Assembly (NCBI RefSeq): GCF_018138085.1
Contig: NZ_CP073105.1
Coordinates: 1,116,001 to 1,180,000 of the forward strand
Source of the DNA: Stutzerimonas stutzeri
GTDB taxonomy: Bacteria; Pseudomonadota; Gammaproteobacteria; Pseudomonadales; Pseudomonadaceae
DNA: 64,000 nt
Reading direction: 5' to 3'
The position numbers and the translations under genes are program-made. Position 1 is the stretch's first letter; each line of letters opens with the position of its first letter. Below the pieces are notes generated by a model. It made no database searches. It saw only the letters and a list, made by a program, of their open reading frames with translations, and was not told the origin of the DNA. This document shows, piece by piece, positions 18,152 to 28,993 of the stretch.

Positions 18152-19717
18152 ATGTTGGACACCAATCTCAAAGCGCAACTGAAAACCTACCTGGAAAAGG
18201 TCACCCAGCCGTTCGAGATCGTCGCGTCCCTCGGTGACGGCGAGAAATCCCAGGAAATGCTCGAGCTGCTGGAAGAGATCACCAGCCTGAGCGACAAGAT
18301 CACGCTGCGCACCGATGGCGACGATGTTCGTCGTCCGTCGTTCGCGCTCAACCGCATCGGCGGCAATATCAGCCTGCGCTTCGCCGGCATCCCCATGGGG
18401 CATGAGTTCACCTCTCTGGTGCTGGCCCTGCTGCAGGTCGGCGGCCATCCGTCGAAGACCGCGCCGGAGATCATCGAGCAGATCAGGAACCTCGACGGCG
18501 AGTACCGCTTCGAAACCTACTTCTCGCTGTCCTGCCAGAACTGCCCGGACGTGGTCCAGGCGCTGAACCTGATGGCCGTGCTCAACCCGAACATCCATCA
18601 CGTCGCCATCGACGGTGCGCTGTTCCAGGAAGAAGTCACGGTGCGCCAGGTCATGTCGGTGCCGAGTATCTATCTCAACGGTGAGCTGTTCGGCCAGGGT
18701 CGCATGGGCGAGGAAGAAATCCTCGCCAAGCTCGACACCGGCGCCTCGGCGCGCGATGCCGAGAAGCTCAGCGCCAAGGACGCCTTCGACGTGCTCGTCG
18801 TTGGCGGTGGTCCAGCCGGTGCCGCGGCGGCCATCTATGCCGCGCGCAAGGGCATCCGTACCGGTGTCGCGGCCGAGCGCTTCGGTGGCCAGGTGCTGGA
18901 CACCATGGCCATCGAGAACTTCATCTCGGTCAACGAGACCGAAGGCCCGAAACTGGCTCGTGCGCTGGAAAACCACGTGCGCGAATACGACGTCGACATC
19001 ATGAACCTGCAGCGCGCCGCCCAGCTGATTCCCGCCGAGAAGGCCGGCGGACTGCACGAAATCAAGCTGGAGAACGGCGCCTCGCTGAAGGCCAAGACGC
19101 TGATCCTGGCCACCGGCGCGCGCTGGCGCGAAATGAACGTGCCCGGCGAGCAGGAATACCGCGGCCGTGGCGTCGCCTACTGCCCGCACTGTGACGGCCC
19201 GCTGTTCAAGGGCAAGCGCGTCGCGGTGATCGGTGGTGGCAACTCGGGCGTCGAAGCGGCCATCGACCTGGCCGGTATCGTCGCACAGGTCACGCTGCTG
19301 GAATTCGACAGCCAGCTGCGCGCCGACGCCGTGTTGCAGAAGAAGCTCAACAGCCTGCCCAACGTCACCGTGATCACCAGCGCGCTGACCAGCGAAGTCC
19401 ACGGCGACGGGCAGAAGGTCACCGGCCTGACCTACAAGGACCGCAACTCCAGCGAGTTCCGCCAGCTGGAGCTCGAGGGCATCTTCGTGCAGATCGGCCT
19501 GCTGCCCAACTCCGACTGGCTGAAGGGCACGGTAGAGCTGACCTCGCGCGGCGAGATCATCGTCGATGCACGCGGCGAGACTTCGCTGCCGGGCGTTTTC
19601 GCCGCGGGCGACGTGACCACCGTGCCGTACAAGCAGATCGTCATTGCGGTCGGCGAGGGCGCCAAGGCTTCGCTGAGCGCCTTCGATCACCTGATCCGCA
19701 GTTCGGTCGCCGACTGA
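18152..19717 (+). CDS. ahpF: Alkyl hydroperoxide reductase subunit F (NADH:AhpC reductase)
   Basis: A 521-residue flavoprotein that passes electrons from NADH to AhpC. It has the N-terminal double thioredoxin-like domain with CQNC (Cys128, Cys131), the FAD-binding [10 protein letters not shown] (about 218-227), the thioredoxin-reductase-like redox centre CPHC (Cys344, Cys347), and the NAD-binding [10 protein letters not shown]. Length and domain order are those of AhpF. It lies in the usual ahpC-ahpF order. Confidence 0.96.
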   Translation: MLDTNLKAQLKTYLEKVTQPFEIVASLGDGEKSQEMLELLEEITSLSDKITLRTDGDDVRRPSFALNRIGGNISLRFAGIPMGHEFTSLVLALLQVGGHPSKTAPEIIEQIRNLDGEYRFETYFSLSCQNCPDVVQALNLMAVLNPNIHHVAIDGALFQEEVTVRQVMSVPSIYLNGELFGQGRMGEEEILAKLDTGASARDAEKLSAKDAFDVLVVGGGPAGAAAAIYAARKGIRTGVAAERFGGQVLDTMAIENFISVNETEGPKLARALENHVREYDVDIMNLQRAAQLIPAEKAGGLHEIKLENGASLKAKTLILATGARWREMNVPGEQEYRGRGVAYCPHCDGPLFKGKRVAVIGGGNSGVEAAIDLAGIVAQVTLLEFDSQLRADAVLQKKLNSLPNVTVITSALTSEVHGDGQKVTGLTYKDRNSSEFRQLELEGIFVQIGLLPNSDWLKGTVELTSRGEIIVDARGETSLPGVFAAGDVTTVPYKQIVIAVGEGAKASLSAFDHLIRSSVAD

Positions 19718-19727
19718 GCCGCGGGTA

Positions 19728-19772
19728 AACGAAAAAGGGGGAGTCGACGCAGGTCGGCTCCCCTTTTTCGTT
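19728..19772. terminator. Bidirectional-type terminator after ahpF
   Basis: A long stem is formed by AACGAAAAAGGGGG and CCCCTTTTTCGTT with a one-base bulge. The stem extends through GAG/CTC, and A-runs and T-runs flank it symmetrically. It starts 10 bp after the ahpF stop. Confidence 0.88.
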
Positions 19773-19944
19773 CTGGTGGCTCGATGCCGAGCAGCGACGA
19801 GCCGGGCTGCGGAAGGATAGATAGCGTAAATCGGGGGTCTATCCGATACACCGGATCCGCTTTGGTCGGGTGGAAACGAGCGAAGGAAGCGGCATCGACC
19901 GTTTCGTCGTGCATGTACCAGTAGTCCATGGAGCGAATCCACCT

Positions 19945-21072
19945 ATGAACAGTGCGGATACGCCGCAAGAGGCTCGAGGGGCCGTTGTAACCCTCGGCAA
20001 CCGATCCAATGAGCCGCAACACGAAAGGGCGGTGCATGAGCAACTCGCCAAGCGTCTGGCTGCGCTGCAAGGGCTGGCTTTCCTCGGTGAGTATGACCGC
20101 AGCAGCAGCTACCCGCGGCAGCTGTACTTCGTCCCTTCAGGAACTCTGGTCGGGACGGACGTGGCGCGTCGGCTCGGCGTGGAAAGCGAGCGGGATCTGT
20201 TTGGCGGTGTAGTGCCCCACGCGTTCATCGAAACCAAGGCGATCACCCATCCACTGGTGCGTCCGGATGCGGACTCGCCCATCGGTTGGTCGCGCGACTT
20301 TGGCCGGCGCGTCACCGGCGGCGTCTTGCCCGGCTACAGCGTTTTCTCCTTGGCGGATGCACGCGAGGCCGGGCGGCGCCTGCTGAACGAAGGCGCGCTG
20401 CGGGTCAAGCCGGTGCGCGCCACAGGCGGTCGTGGGCAGGAACGGGTCGGGACGATCCAGGAGCTCGACCATGCGCTGGGAAAGGTGGATGAAGCCGAGC
20501 TGGCGGAATACGGTCTTGTACTCGAAGCGAACCTGGAGCACGTCACGACATTCAGTGTGGGGCAGATCCGGGTTGCAGGAAGAACGTTGAGCTATCACGG
20601 CACCCAGCGGTTGACCCAGGACAATAGCGGCGAAATCGTTTATGGCGGCTCGGATCTGCTGCTCGTCGAAGGCGACTTCGACGCGCTGCTGGACCTGGAC
20701 CTGCCCGAAAGGACGCGCCTGGCCATTTCCCAGGCGCAACTCTATGACGATGCGGCGTCGGCATGCTTTCGCCATTTCTTCGCGTCTCGGCGCAATTACG
20801 ACATTGCGCAAGGCATCGATGACAAAGGGCGCGCCTGCTCCGGAGTGCTGGAGCAATCCTGGCGAATCGGCGGCGCCAGCAGTGCCGAGGTGGCGGCGCT
20901 GGAGGCGTTCGTGCGCGGTACGACCGGATCGGTCATTCGCGCGTCTTCAGTCGAGCTCTATGGCGAAGCGCAGGTGCCCGAAGGCGCGACGGTGCTGTTT
21001 CGCGGCGAAGACGCCGACGTCGGATTCATAACCAAATACGCATTGGTGGAGGACCATGGCAACCCACAGTGA
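19945..21072 (+). CDS. DUF3182-like protein with ATP-grasp features
   Basis: A 375-residue protein that I associate with the uncharacterised DUF3182 family. Several stretches look like an ATP-grasp ligase fold: VKPVRATGGRGQ (154-165) as the lysine and glycine-rich ATP loop, LVLEANLEHVTTFSVGQI (191-208) as the nucleotide-binding strand, and RRNYDIAQGID (282-292) near the C-terminus. ATP-grasp enzymes join a carboxylate to an amine or thiol through an acyl phosphate. The substrate here is unknown. The ATG at 19945 is one choice; the frame is open 25 codons further up. Its last 17 bases overlap the next gene, so the two are translationally linked. Confidence 0.75.
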   Translation: MNSADTPQEARGAVVTLGNRSNEPQHERAVHEQLAKRLAALQGLAFLGEYDRSSSYPRQLYFVPSGTLVGTDVARRLGVESERDLFGGVVPHAFIETKAITHPLVRPDADSPIGWSRDFGRRVTGGVLPGYSVFSLADAREAGRRLLNEGALRVKPVRATGGRGQERVGTIQELDHALGKVDEAELAEYGLVLEANLEHVTTFSVGQIRVAGRTLSYHGTQRLTQDNSGEIVYGGSDLLLVEGDFDALLDLDLPERTRLAISQAQLYDDAASACFRHFFASRRNYDIAQGIDDKGRACSGVLEQSWRIGGASSAEVAALEAFVRGTTGSVIRASSVELYGEAQVPEGATVLFRGEDADVGFITKYALVEDHGNPQ

Positions 21073-21829
21073 AAGCGTCGATATCTTGGTGGATGACGAA
21101 CATATTGCCGGCACCTTCCTGTCACCGCCGACCAAGCTGCCTGGCGTACTCTTCGTGCATGGCTGGGGCGGCAGTCAGGAGCGTGACCTGGCACGTGCCC
21201 GCGGGATCGCCGGGCTAGGCTGCATCTGCCTGTCGTTCGACTTGCGCGGTCATGCCCTGACGCTGGCGCAACAGCAGACGGTCACGCGGGAGCAAAACCT
21301 GAGAGACCTGCTGGCCGCCTATGACCTGCTGGTGCAACACCAGAACATCGATCCCTCGGCGATCGCGGTGGTCGGCACCAGCTACGGTGGCTATCTGGCG
21401 GCGTTGCTCACGACGCTGCGGCCGGTCAAATGGCTGGCGCTACGGGTGCCCGCGCTGTACGGCGACGAGGACTGGGCGGTGCCCAAGCGGCAGCTGGATC
21501 GTGACACGCTCAATCAGCTGCGAGGGCGTCGGGTGGTGCCTGAAGAGAACCGCGCGCTGGCCGCCTGTGCGGCGTTTCGCGGGGATGTGTTGATCGTCGA
21601 GTCGGAGCACGATCATCTGGTCCCGCACAGCACGATCATGAGCTATCGGGCCGCCTTCCATCAGACGCATTCGCTGACCCATCGCATCATCCTCGGCGCC
21701 GATCATGCCCTGACCCACGAGCCCTGCCAGAAGGCCTATACGGATATTCTGGTCAACTGGGCGACCGAGATGGTGGTCGGCGCGCGTATCGATCAGCAGC
21801 ACGGTGCGGCCGCGGCAGGGTCCCCATAG
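21056..21829 (+). CDS. Alpha/beta hydrolase
   Basis: A 257-residue serine hydrolase of the alpha/beta fold. The nucleophile elbow is GTSYGG with Ser109, the oxyanion region VHGWGG is at 34-39, and the likely acid and base are Asp186 (SEHDHLVP) and His217 (GADHALTH), so the triad looks complete. There is no signal peptide, so it is cytosolic. Its start lies inside the end of the ATP-grasp-like gene, implying coupled translation and a shared pathway. The substrate is not evident; esterase, thioesterase or peptidase activity are all possible. Confidence 0.85.
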   Translation: MATHSESVDILVDDEHIAGTFLSPPTKLPGVLFVHGWGGSQERDLARARGIAGLGCICLSFDLRGHALTLAQQQTVTREQNLRDLLAAYDLLVQHQNIDPSAIAVVGTSYGGYLAALLTTLRPVKWLALRVPALYGDEDWAVPKRQLDRDTLNQLRGRRVVPEENRALAACAAFRGDVLIVESEHDHLVPHSTIMSYRAAFHQTHSLTHRIILGADHALTHEPCQKAYTDILVNWATEMVVGARIDQQHGAAAAGSP

Positions 21830-21851
21830 CCTCGTGATTGTCGCCATGGCC

Positions 21852-22880
21852 TCAGCCGGGCGGTTCTGGGGGCTCGATCGGCCCGACAAAGCGGCTCCAG
21901 CGGCGGTCGAGCACCTGTTGCTTGAGCACTTCGATGATATCGACCAGCACTTCCTCCAGGGCCAGGTCGGTGTCTTCGTCCTGGTACACCCAGGCTTCGA
22001 AGCATTCGTCCGCCAGGCTGCGGGCCAGCCGCTGGAACTGAGCCCCCTGCAGCCCATCGATCGCGCCCTGTAGCAGGCGTGACGCAATGTCCGTGAGTGC
22101 CTCGTCCAGGGTGCCGGCGACCCGATCACCCAGCGGCAGGCGGCGCAGGCGATTGACTTCGGGGTTGTTGGCCAGCGCCTGGTGAATCAAACCGCCGACA
22201 TAGCCCTCGATGGCGCCACGGTTGTCCCGGTAGCCGCTTTCCAGCATGCCCTGCAGGCGGCGAGACAGGTCGTTGAGCAGCCGCTCCTTGCGTGGCCTCA
22301 CCACTTCTTCGAGCAGCCTTCGCGACAGGTCATCGCTGGCCCCAATCTCCTGCTGCATGCGGCTGAACAGCCGAACCATGACGCGATCGGACAACTCTTC
22401 GAGCAGGAGCGAGTAGTAGCGATGAAGCACGCCGAAGACCGCCCATTGGCGAACGTCGATCAGCCCCAGCCGTTGCAGCCGAACCAGCAAGCTGCCGATC
22501 CGCAATACGCGCAGCCAGCGAAAACCGCTCAACGGGATACAGCCGAGTACGTCGTACCAGTGAGCGAAGGGGTAATAGAACCAGCGCGCGTAGCGCCGCT
22601 CGAACAACGCAACGGTCCAGCCGAGCAGGACGTCGAAAACGAATATCGCGACGAAACCCAGGTCGATCAGCTGGAAATTGCGATGAATCAGTGTCTCGTA
22701 GCGCTGGTGCAGCCCCGGCAGCCAGCCGGCGATGGCCTGGTTGATGGGCTGCACGATGAACAGGCTGTCGAACAGGATCAGTGCCAGGTTGACGCACACC
22801 AGCAGGACGATGAACGTATCCCAGGCGGCGTGCAGCCCGTTACGGATGCTTTCGCGCCGGTCGGCGCGATGTTCAGGCAT
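21852..22880 (-). CDS. Membrane protein with voltage-sensor-like domain, no pore domain
   Basis: A 342-residue protein. The first 140 residues have four hydrophobic stretches resembling S1-S4 of voltage-gated ion channels: S1 about 22-42, S2 about 71-92, S3 with WYDVLGCIPL near 108-117, and an S4-like segment with Arg121, Arg124, Arg127, Arg134 and Arg137. No selectivity filter or S5/S6 pair follows. The remaining 200 residues are soluble, helical and charged. The ATG at 22880 overlaps the upstream cobalamin adenosyltransferase gene by 8 bp; upstream ATGs at 22895 and 22904 are alternatives. An ion-channel-related role is inference. Confidence 0.72.
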   Translation of the reverse strand: MPEHRADRRESIRNGLHAAWDTFIVLLVCVNLALILFDSLFIVQPINQAIAGWLPGLHQRYETLIHRNFQLIDLGFVAIFVFDVLLGWTVALFERRYARWFYYPFAHWYDVLGCIPLSGFRWLRVLRIGSLLVRLQRLGLIDVRQWAVFGVLHRYYSLLLEELSDRVMVRLFSRMQQEIGASDDLSRRLLEEVVRPRKERLLNDLSRRLQGMLESGYRDNRGAIEGYVGGLIHQALANNPEVNRLRRLPLGDRVAGTLDEALTDIASRLLQGAIDGLQGAQFQRLARSLADECFEAWVYQDEDTDLALEEVLVDIIEVLKQQVLDRRWSRFVGPIEPPEPPG

Positions 22881-23460
22881 TGGCATCGGGCGCATTGGCC
22901 GCATGCCAGAGGATCTCGGCGCAGCCCTGACGGCGCGCGATCAGACGAGCAACGACGAAAAACAGGTCCGATAGCCGATTGAGGTAGGCCAGCCCGACCG
23001 GGCGCAGTGGTTCGCTGGCATTGAGTTGCTGACAGCGCCTCTCGGCAGTGCGGGCCATGCTGCGGCACAGATGGGCGAGGGCGATAAGCCGTGTGCCGCC
23101 GGGCATGATGAAGTCTTCGAGCGGGCCGAGCTCCTGGTTCCAGTGATCGATCGCCGCCTCCAGACGAGCCACTTCGCTATCGGCCAAGGCCTGATAATCC
23201 GGCATCGCCAGCTCTCCGCCCAGATCGAAAAGACGGTGCTGGCAGGGGCTCAGTACCTCGATGAGTTCGGCCAGTTGCGGCCAGCGCGCCTGTGCTTCGG
23301 CGAGTTCGGCCAGCAGCAACCCCAACTGGCTGTTGAGCGTGTCGATCTCCCCCATGGCCTCGATGCGCGGATGATCTTTCGGGACCCGGCGGCCGTCGGC
23401 CAGTCCGGTCTGCCCAGCGTCGCCGGTACGGGTGTAGATCTTCGATAGTCGATTGCCCAT
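22873..23460 (-). CDS. Cob(I)alamin adenosyltransferase, PduO type
   Basis: A 195-residue enzyme transferring the 5'-deoxyadenosyl group of ATP to cob(I)alamin to form coenzyme B12. The N-terminal ATP-binding motif IYTRTGDAGQTGLADGRR is intact, with MGEIDTLNSQLG and the C-terminal RSMARTAERRCQQL helix that completes the active site in the trimer. Length is normal. It is cotranscribed with the histidine kinase upstream (21 bp gap) and overlaps the membrane protein gene downstream. Confidence 0.93.
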   Translation of the reverse strand: MGNRLSKIYTRTGDAGQTGLADGRRVPKDHPRIEAMGEIDTLNSQLGLLLAELAEAQARWPQLAELIEVLSPCQHRLFDLGGELAMPDYQALADSEVARLEAAIDHWNQELGPLEDFIMPGGTRLIALAHLCRSMARTAERRCQQLNASEPLRPVGLAYLNRLSDLFFVVARLIARRQGCAEILWHAANAPDANA

Positions 23461-23481
23461 CTGTGATTCCCTGATTCTGCT

Positions 23482-25491
23482 TCAGTTGGCGTCGGTGGCC
23501 GATGTCAGCGGCAGGCGCAGGGTGAAGGTCGTTCCCTGGTCCGGCCGGCTGTGCACCTCCATCTGGCCCTTGTGGTTGTTGGTGATGATGAAATACGAAA
23601 CGGAAAGCCCCAGGCCGGTTCCCTGACCCACCTCCTTGGTGGTGAAGAAAGGCTCGAAGATGCGCTTGCGGACATGTTCCGGAATTCCGCTGCCATTGTC
23701 TTCCACCTGGATCTCGGCCCATGGCGGGTTCAGTCGGGTGCGCAAGATGATCTGGCCGCGACCCCGTTCCGGTTTATGGTGGATGGCTTGCGCGGCGTTC
23801 TTCAGCAGGTTGAGCAGGACCTGCTCGAGTTCGTTGCCGATGCAGGGCACGCGGTCCACTTGAGGATCGAAGTCGCGGACGATCTCGATGGAACGGAAGT
23901 CGAAACCCTCCATCAAGGCGAAGTCGCTCCCCGCGATTTCGAGCGCCTGATCGATCAGTACGGTCAGCTGGCAGTCGGCCAGTTGCCGGTTGCTCAGGCG
24001 GCTGAAACTCAACATGTGGCTGACGATCTTCGCGGCGCGCGAGCCAGCCTGCTGGATGCCGTCGAGCAGTTGCGGGATCTCCCGTCGCTGGAGATAGCGA
24101 TTCACCGCCTCCAGCAGTACGCCGGTTTCATCGGCGGCCTCGCGGTTTCGTTCCAGGTCCGGCGACAGGCGACGGCGGATATTCTGCGCGTTATGCAGAA
24201 TGGCACCCAGCGGATTGTTGATTTCGTGAGCCATGCCGGCGGCGAGGCTGCCGACCGACAACATCTTTTCCGACTGCACCATGATCTCCTCCATGTTGAT
24301 GCGTTCGGTAATGTCGTCGATGCGAATCACCACGCCGCGGCCGCCGCTACCCATCAGCGGATAGAGCGTCAGCGCATAGTGCCGGGGCTCGTCGTTGACG
24401 ATCCAGGTGACCCGTTCGACCTTTTCGACCTGATGGCGCTCGGACGCGCGACGAATCTGCGTCAGGAACGGCTTGAGCGGCTCGAAGGCGATGAACACCG
24501 GCTGGTTCAGCGCATCGTCGATGGAAGTGCCGGAGAGGGCGCTGGCCTGCTGGTTCCACTGGGTCACGTATAGCTGCTCGTCCAGGGCGATGAGCACCGA
24601 CGGCATCGAGTCGATAATGCTGTTCAGGTAGTTCTGAAAACCGGTGAGCTTTTTTTCGATCTTGCTGCGAACCTGAACCTCCAGCTCGAGCTTACGGTTG
24701 GAGTGCCGGGTTTCCTCAGCCAGGCCCTGGGCATGGTCGAACGCGTCCTGGGCGTCGTCGCGCGCGCGTTTGAGCTGCTGCTCGCGGGCCTCCATGCGTG
24801 ACAGCATGGTGTTGAAGGCATCGGCCAGGCGTCCGATTTCGTCCTGGCTCCTCGACGTCGCGCGCAACGAATAGTCTTCTTCACGAGTGACCTGACGCGA
24901 CAGCGCTTCGAGGTCGCGGATGGGGTGCGTGATCAGCCGGCGTATCTGCCTGGCGACCAGCACCCACAACAACAGGCTCACCAGGAGGATGGCGAGGCTG
25001 GCGGTCAAGGTGCCGGTATAGAAGGCACCGGGCAGCTCGCTACTGGCAATGATCAGTAGATGGCCGGGCGGGCCGGCGGTTTGCGGCAGCTCGACCAGCA
25101 GATTGGCGCGCATTTCGGTCTTTTGCCAAAGTGGCAGGTCGCTGACCCGCTGCGGCAGATCCAGTGGAGCGCCGCGGTACAGTTGCGCTAGCCGCCGCCC
25201 GTCGCTGTCGTAGATGACTGCGGCACGTAGCGGGGCGTAGTCGTTCAGCTTCTGCAGCAGCTCGTTCGCCGCGGTTTCGGATGCCAGCGCGCGGTTGCTC
25301 AGTTCAGGCGTCGCCAGCAGCGCGCCGAGTGTATGCATGGCCTGGGGCGCGACGCTCTGACGCGAGATCCAATAGGCCGCACTGATGAACGCGAGGTTGG
25401 ACACCAGCAGCACCGCTGCAAGCAGTACCAATAGTGCGATCAGCAACTTGCGGCCGACCGGAAGGTTTTCGAGGCGCTGGCGCAGGGTCAT
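23482..25491 (-). CDS. Membrane sensor histidine kinase (HAMP-PAS-HisKA-HATPase)
   Basis: A 669-residue kinase. Transmembrane segments lie at about 17-40 and 161-181, flanking a periplasmic sensor domain. HAMP follows (about 182-236), then a coiled coil, a PAS domain (about 285-400), a HisKA domain with His422 in MAHEINNPLGA, and an HATPase domain with NLLKNAAQAI, VEDNGSGIP and TGLGLSV. No receiver domain is attached. The response regulator gene two positions upstream lacks a DNA-binding domain, so pairing is possible but unproven. Confidence 0.9.
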   Translation of the reverse strand: MTLRQRLENLPVGRKLLIALLVLLAAVLLVSNLAFISAAYWISRQSVAPQAMHTLGALLATPELSNRALASETAANELLQKLNDYAPLRAAVIYDSDGRRLAQLYRGAPLDLPQRVSDLPLWQKTEMRANLLVELPQTAGPPGHLLIIASSELPGAFYTGTLTASLAILLVSLLLWVLVARQIRRLITHPIRDLEALSRQVTREEDYSLRATSRSQDEIGRLADAFNTMLSRMEAREQQLKRARDDAQDAFDHAQGLAEETRHSNRKLELEVQVRSKIEKKLTGFQNYLNSIIDSMPSVLIALDEQLYVTQWNQQASALSGTSIDDALNQPVFIAFEPLKPFLTQIRRASERHQVEKVERVTWIVNDEPRHYALTLYPLMGSGGRGVVIRIDDITERINMEEIMVQSEKMLSVGSLAAGMAHEINNPLGAILHNAQNIRRRLSPDLERNREAADETGVLLEAVNRYLQRREIPQLLDGIQQAGSRAAKIVSHMLSFSRLSNRQLADCQLTVLIDQALEIAGSDFALMEGFDFRSIEIVRDFDPQVDRVPCIGNELEQVLLNLLKNAAQAIHHKPERGRGQIILRTRLNPPWAEIQVEDNGSGIPEHVRKRIFEPFFTTKEVGQGTGLGLSVSYFIITNNHKGQMEVHSRPDQGTTFTLRLPLTSATDAN

Positions 25492-25534
25492 GGCAGCTAC
25501 AGGCGAAGGGTTGTTTCAGCAGGGTAGCGGCGCC

Positions 25535-27417
<1,883 letters not shown>

Positions 27418-27560
27418 TGACGGGCTCAGAGGAAGGAAATTGCCGTAACGCCGGCTGACCGGGCGCTCTTGGCCTGAACAGTTATAATGATGGCCCATTT
27501 GAACCGTCAAGCTAAGCGCGCTGGGTCACACCATGGCGCCGTTTTTATAGGAGCAAGCCG

Positions 27561-28040
27561 ATGCCCTCGTTCGACGTGGTGTCCGAACTGGACAAGCACG
27601 AAGTCACCAACGCCGTCGACAATGCCGTCAAGGAACTGGACCGACGTTACGACCTGCGTGGTAAAGGTACTTTCGAGCTCAAGGAGCTCACGGTGCATCT
27701 GACCGCCGACGCCGATTTCCAATTGGAGCAGATGCTGGAAATCCTCAAGTTGAGCCTGGTCAAGCGCAAGATCGATATCCAGTGCCTGGAGTTCAAGGAT
27801 CCTTACCCGTCCGGCAAATCGGTCAAGCAGGACGTGGTGCTGCGTGAAGGCATCGACAAGGAACTGGCCAAGAAAATAGTCGCGCACATCAAGGACGCCA
27901 AGCTCAAGGTGCAAGCCGCCATCCAGGGTGAGCAGGTCAGGGTCACCGGCAAGAAGCGCGACGATCTGCAGGAAGCCATCGCGCTGCTGCGGGCCAAGGA
28001 TTTCGGCATGCCGTTGCAGTTCAACAACTTCCGCGACTGA
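27561..28040 (+). CDS. yajQ: YajQ family nucleotide-binding protein
   Basis: A 159-residue cytosolic protein of the YajQ family, beginning [15 protein letters not shown] and containing [12 protein letters not shown]. The family has two ferredoxin-like halves; members in Xanthomonas and Pseudomonas bind c-di-GMP and affect virulence gene expression. The start has an AGGAGC site. It ends at a palindromic hairpin with T-run. Confidence 0.95.
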   Translation: MPSFDVVSELDKHEVTNAVDNAVKELDRRYDLRGKGTFELKELTVHLTADADFQLEQMLEILKLSLVKRKIDIQCLEFKDPYPSGKSVKQDVVLREGIDKELAKKIVAHIKDAKLKVQAAIQGEQVRVTGKKRDDLQEAIALLRAKDFGMPLQFNNFRD

Positions 28041-28046
28041 TTACAC

Positions 28047-28074
28047 CGGCACGCATGCGTGCCGTCCCGTTTTT
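28047..28074 (+). terminator. Palindromic terminator-like hairpin after yajQ
   Basis: Bases 28047-28064 form an 18 bp perfect palindrome (core GGCACGCATGCGTGCC), followed by GTCCCG and TTTTT. It begins 6 bp after the yajQ stop. Confidence 0.65.
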
Positions 28075-28076
28075 AC

Positions 28077-28100
28077 CGAGCGGCCCCTGTTGGCCGCTCG
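28077..28100 (+). promoter_or_regulatory. Second hairpin, 5' leader of mscS
   Basis: CGAGCGGCC (28077-28085) pairs with GGCCGCTCG (28092-28100) around CCTGTT. It lies 24 bp before the mscS start, just ahead of the AAGGAG site, and could affect translation or be a second terminator stem. Confidence 0.4.
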
Positions 28101-28124
28101 ATGTTTTCAAGGAGACATTTACCA

Positions 28125-28949
28125 ATGGATTTCAGCGTCGATTACCTGGTCGGTCTATCCGAAGCGTGGCTGCCGGTCGTTCTGCAATACGGAGCCCAAT
28201 TACTGCTGGCGTTGGCCACGTTCCTGATCGGCTGGTGGCTGATCAACACCCTGGTCAGCAAGGTGGGCAGTCTGCTGCAGCGTCGCCAGGTGGACCCCTC
28301 TCTGCACGGCTTCATCGAGAGCTTGTCGAGCATCGTCTTGAAGGTGCTGTTGCTGGTCAGCGTGGCCTCGATGATTGGTGTGGAAACGACATCGTTCATC
28401 GCCGTGATCGGTGCTGCGGGCTTGGCCATCGGCCTGGCGCTGCAGGGCAGCCTGGGCAATTTTGCCGGTGGGGTGCTGATTCTGCTGTTCCGTCCGATCC
28501 GCGTCGGTGAATGGATCGAGGCCCAGGGCGTAGCCGGTACGGTGCACTCGATCCAGATCTTTCATACCGTGCTCAAGTCGGCGGACAACAAGACGATCGT
28601 GGTGCCCAACGGCAGTCTGTCCAACGGCCACATCACCAACTACTCCCGCGAGCCACGCCGCCGTGCCGACATCAACATCGGCATCGATTACAGCGCGGAC
28701 ATCAAGCTGGCACGCCAGATCCTGCTGGATATCGCACAGGACGAGCGCGTTCTGCGCGATCCCGAGCCGGTGGTCTTCGTGACCGGGCTGGGCGACAGCT
28801 CGGTCAATCTGTCGTTGCGGGTCTGGGTGGCAACCGGCGACTTCTGGCCGGTGACCTTCAGCTTCACCGAGCGGGTGAAGGAGCGCTTCGACGAGGCGGG
28901 CATCGGTATTCCGTTTCCGCAACGCGTGGTGCATCTGGTCCAGAGCTGA
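28125..28949 (+). CDS. mscS: Small-conductance mechanosensitive channel, MscS family
   Basis: A 274-residue inner-membrane channel that opens under membrane tension to release solutes after osmotic downshock. Three membrane segments are visible; the third, pore-lining helix is Gly/Ala rich (AAGLAIGLALQGSLGNFAGG) and is followed by the beta domain (FRPIRVGEWIEAQG) and the C-terminal cytoplasmic vestibule. The length matches E. coli MscS. The ATG at 28125 has AAGGAG. Confidence 0.94.
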   Translation: MDFSVDYLVGLSEAWLPVVLQYGAQLLLALATFLIGWWLINTLVSKVGSLLQRRQVDPSLHGFIESLSSIVLKVLLLVSVASMIGVETTSFIAVIGAAGLAIGLALQGSLGNFAGGVLILLFRPIRVGEWIEAQGVAGTVHSIQIFHTVLKSADNKTIVVPNGSLSNGHITNYSREPRRRADINIGIDYSADIKLARQILLDIAQDERVLRDPEPVVFVTGLGDSSVNLSLRVWVATGDFWPVTFSFTERVKERFDEAGIGIPFPQRVVHLVQS

Positions 28950-28961
28950 ATGCTCTGATCA

Positions 28962-28992
28962 CGAAAAAGCCGGCGATCGCCGGCTTTTTTCG
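28962..28992. terminator. Bidirectional terminator between mscS and ampG
   Basis: AAAAAGCCGGCGATCGCCGG is continued by CTTTTTT: a self-complementary GC core with A-run and T-run arms. It lies between the convergent mscS and ampG stop codons and can serve both. Confidence 0.92.
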
Positions 28993-28993
28993 T

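Noticed and set aside
17840..19942. A 700-codon open frame on the minus strand opposite ahpF
   Set aside because: It mirrors the high-GC codon pattern of ahpF, shows no family motif, and ahpF on the plus strand is unmistakable.
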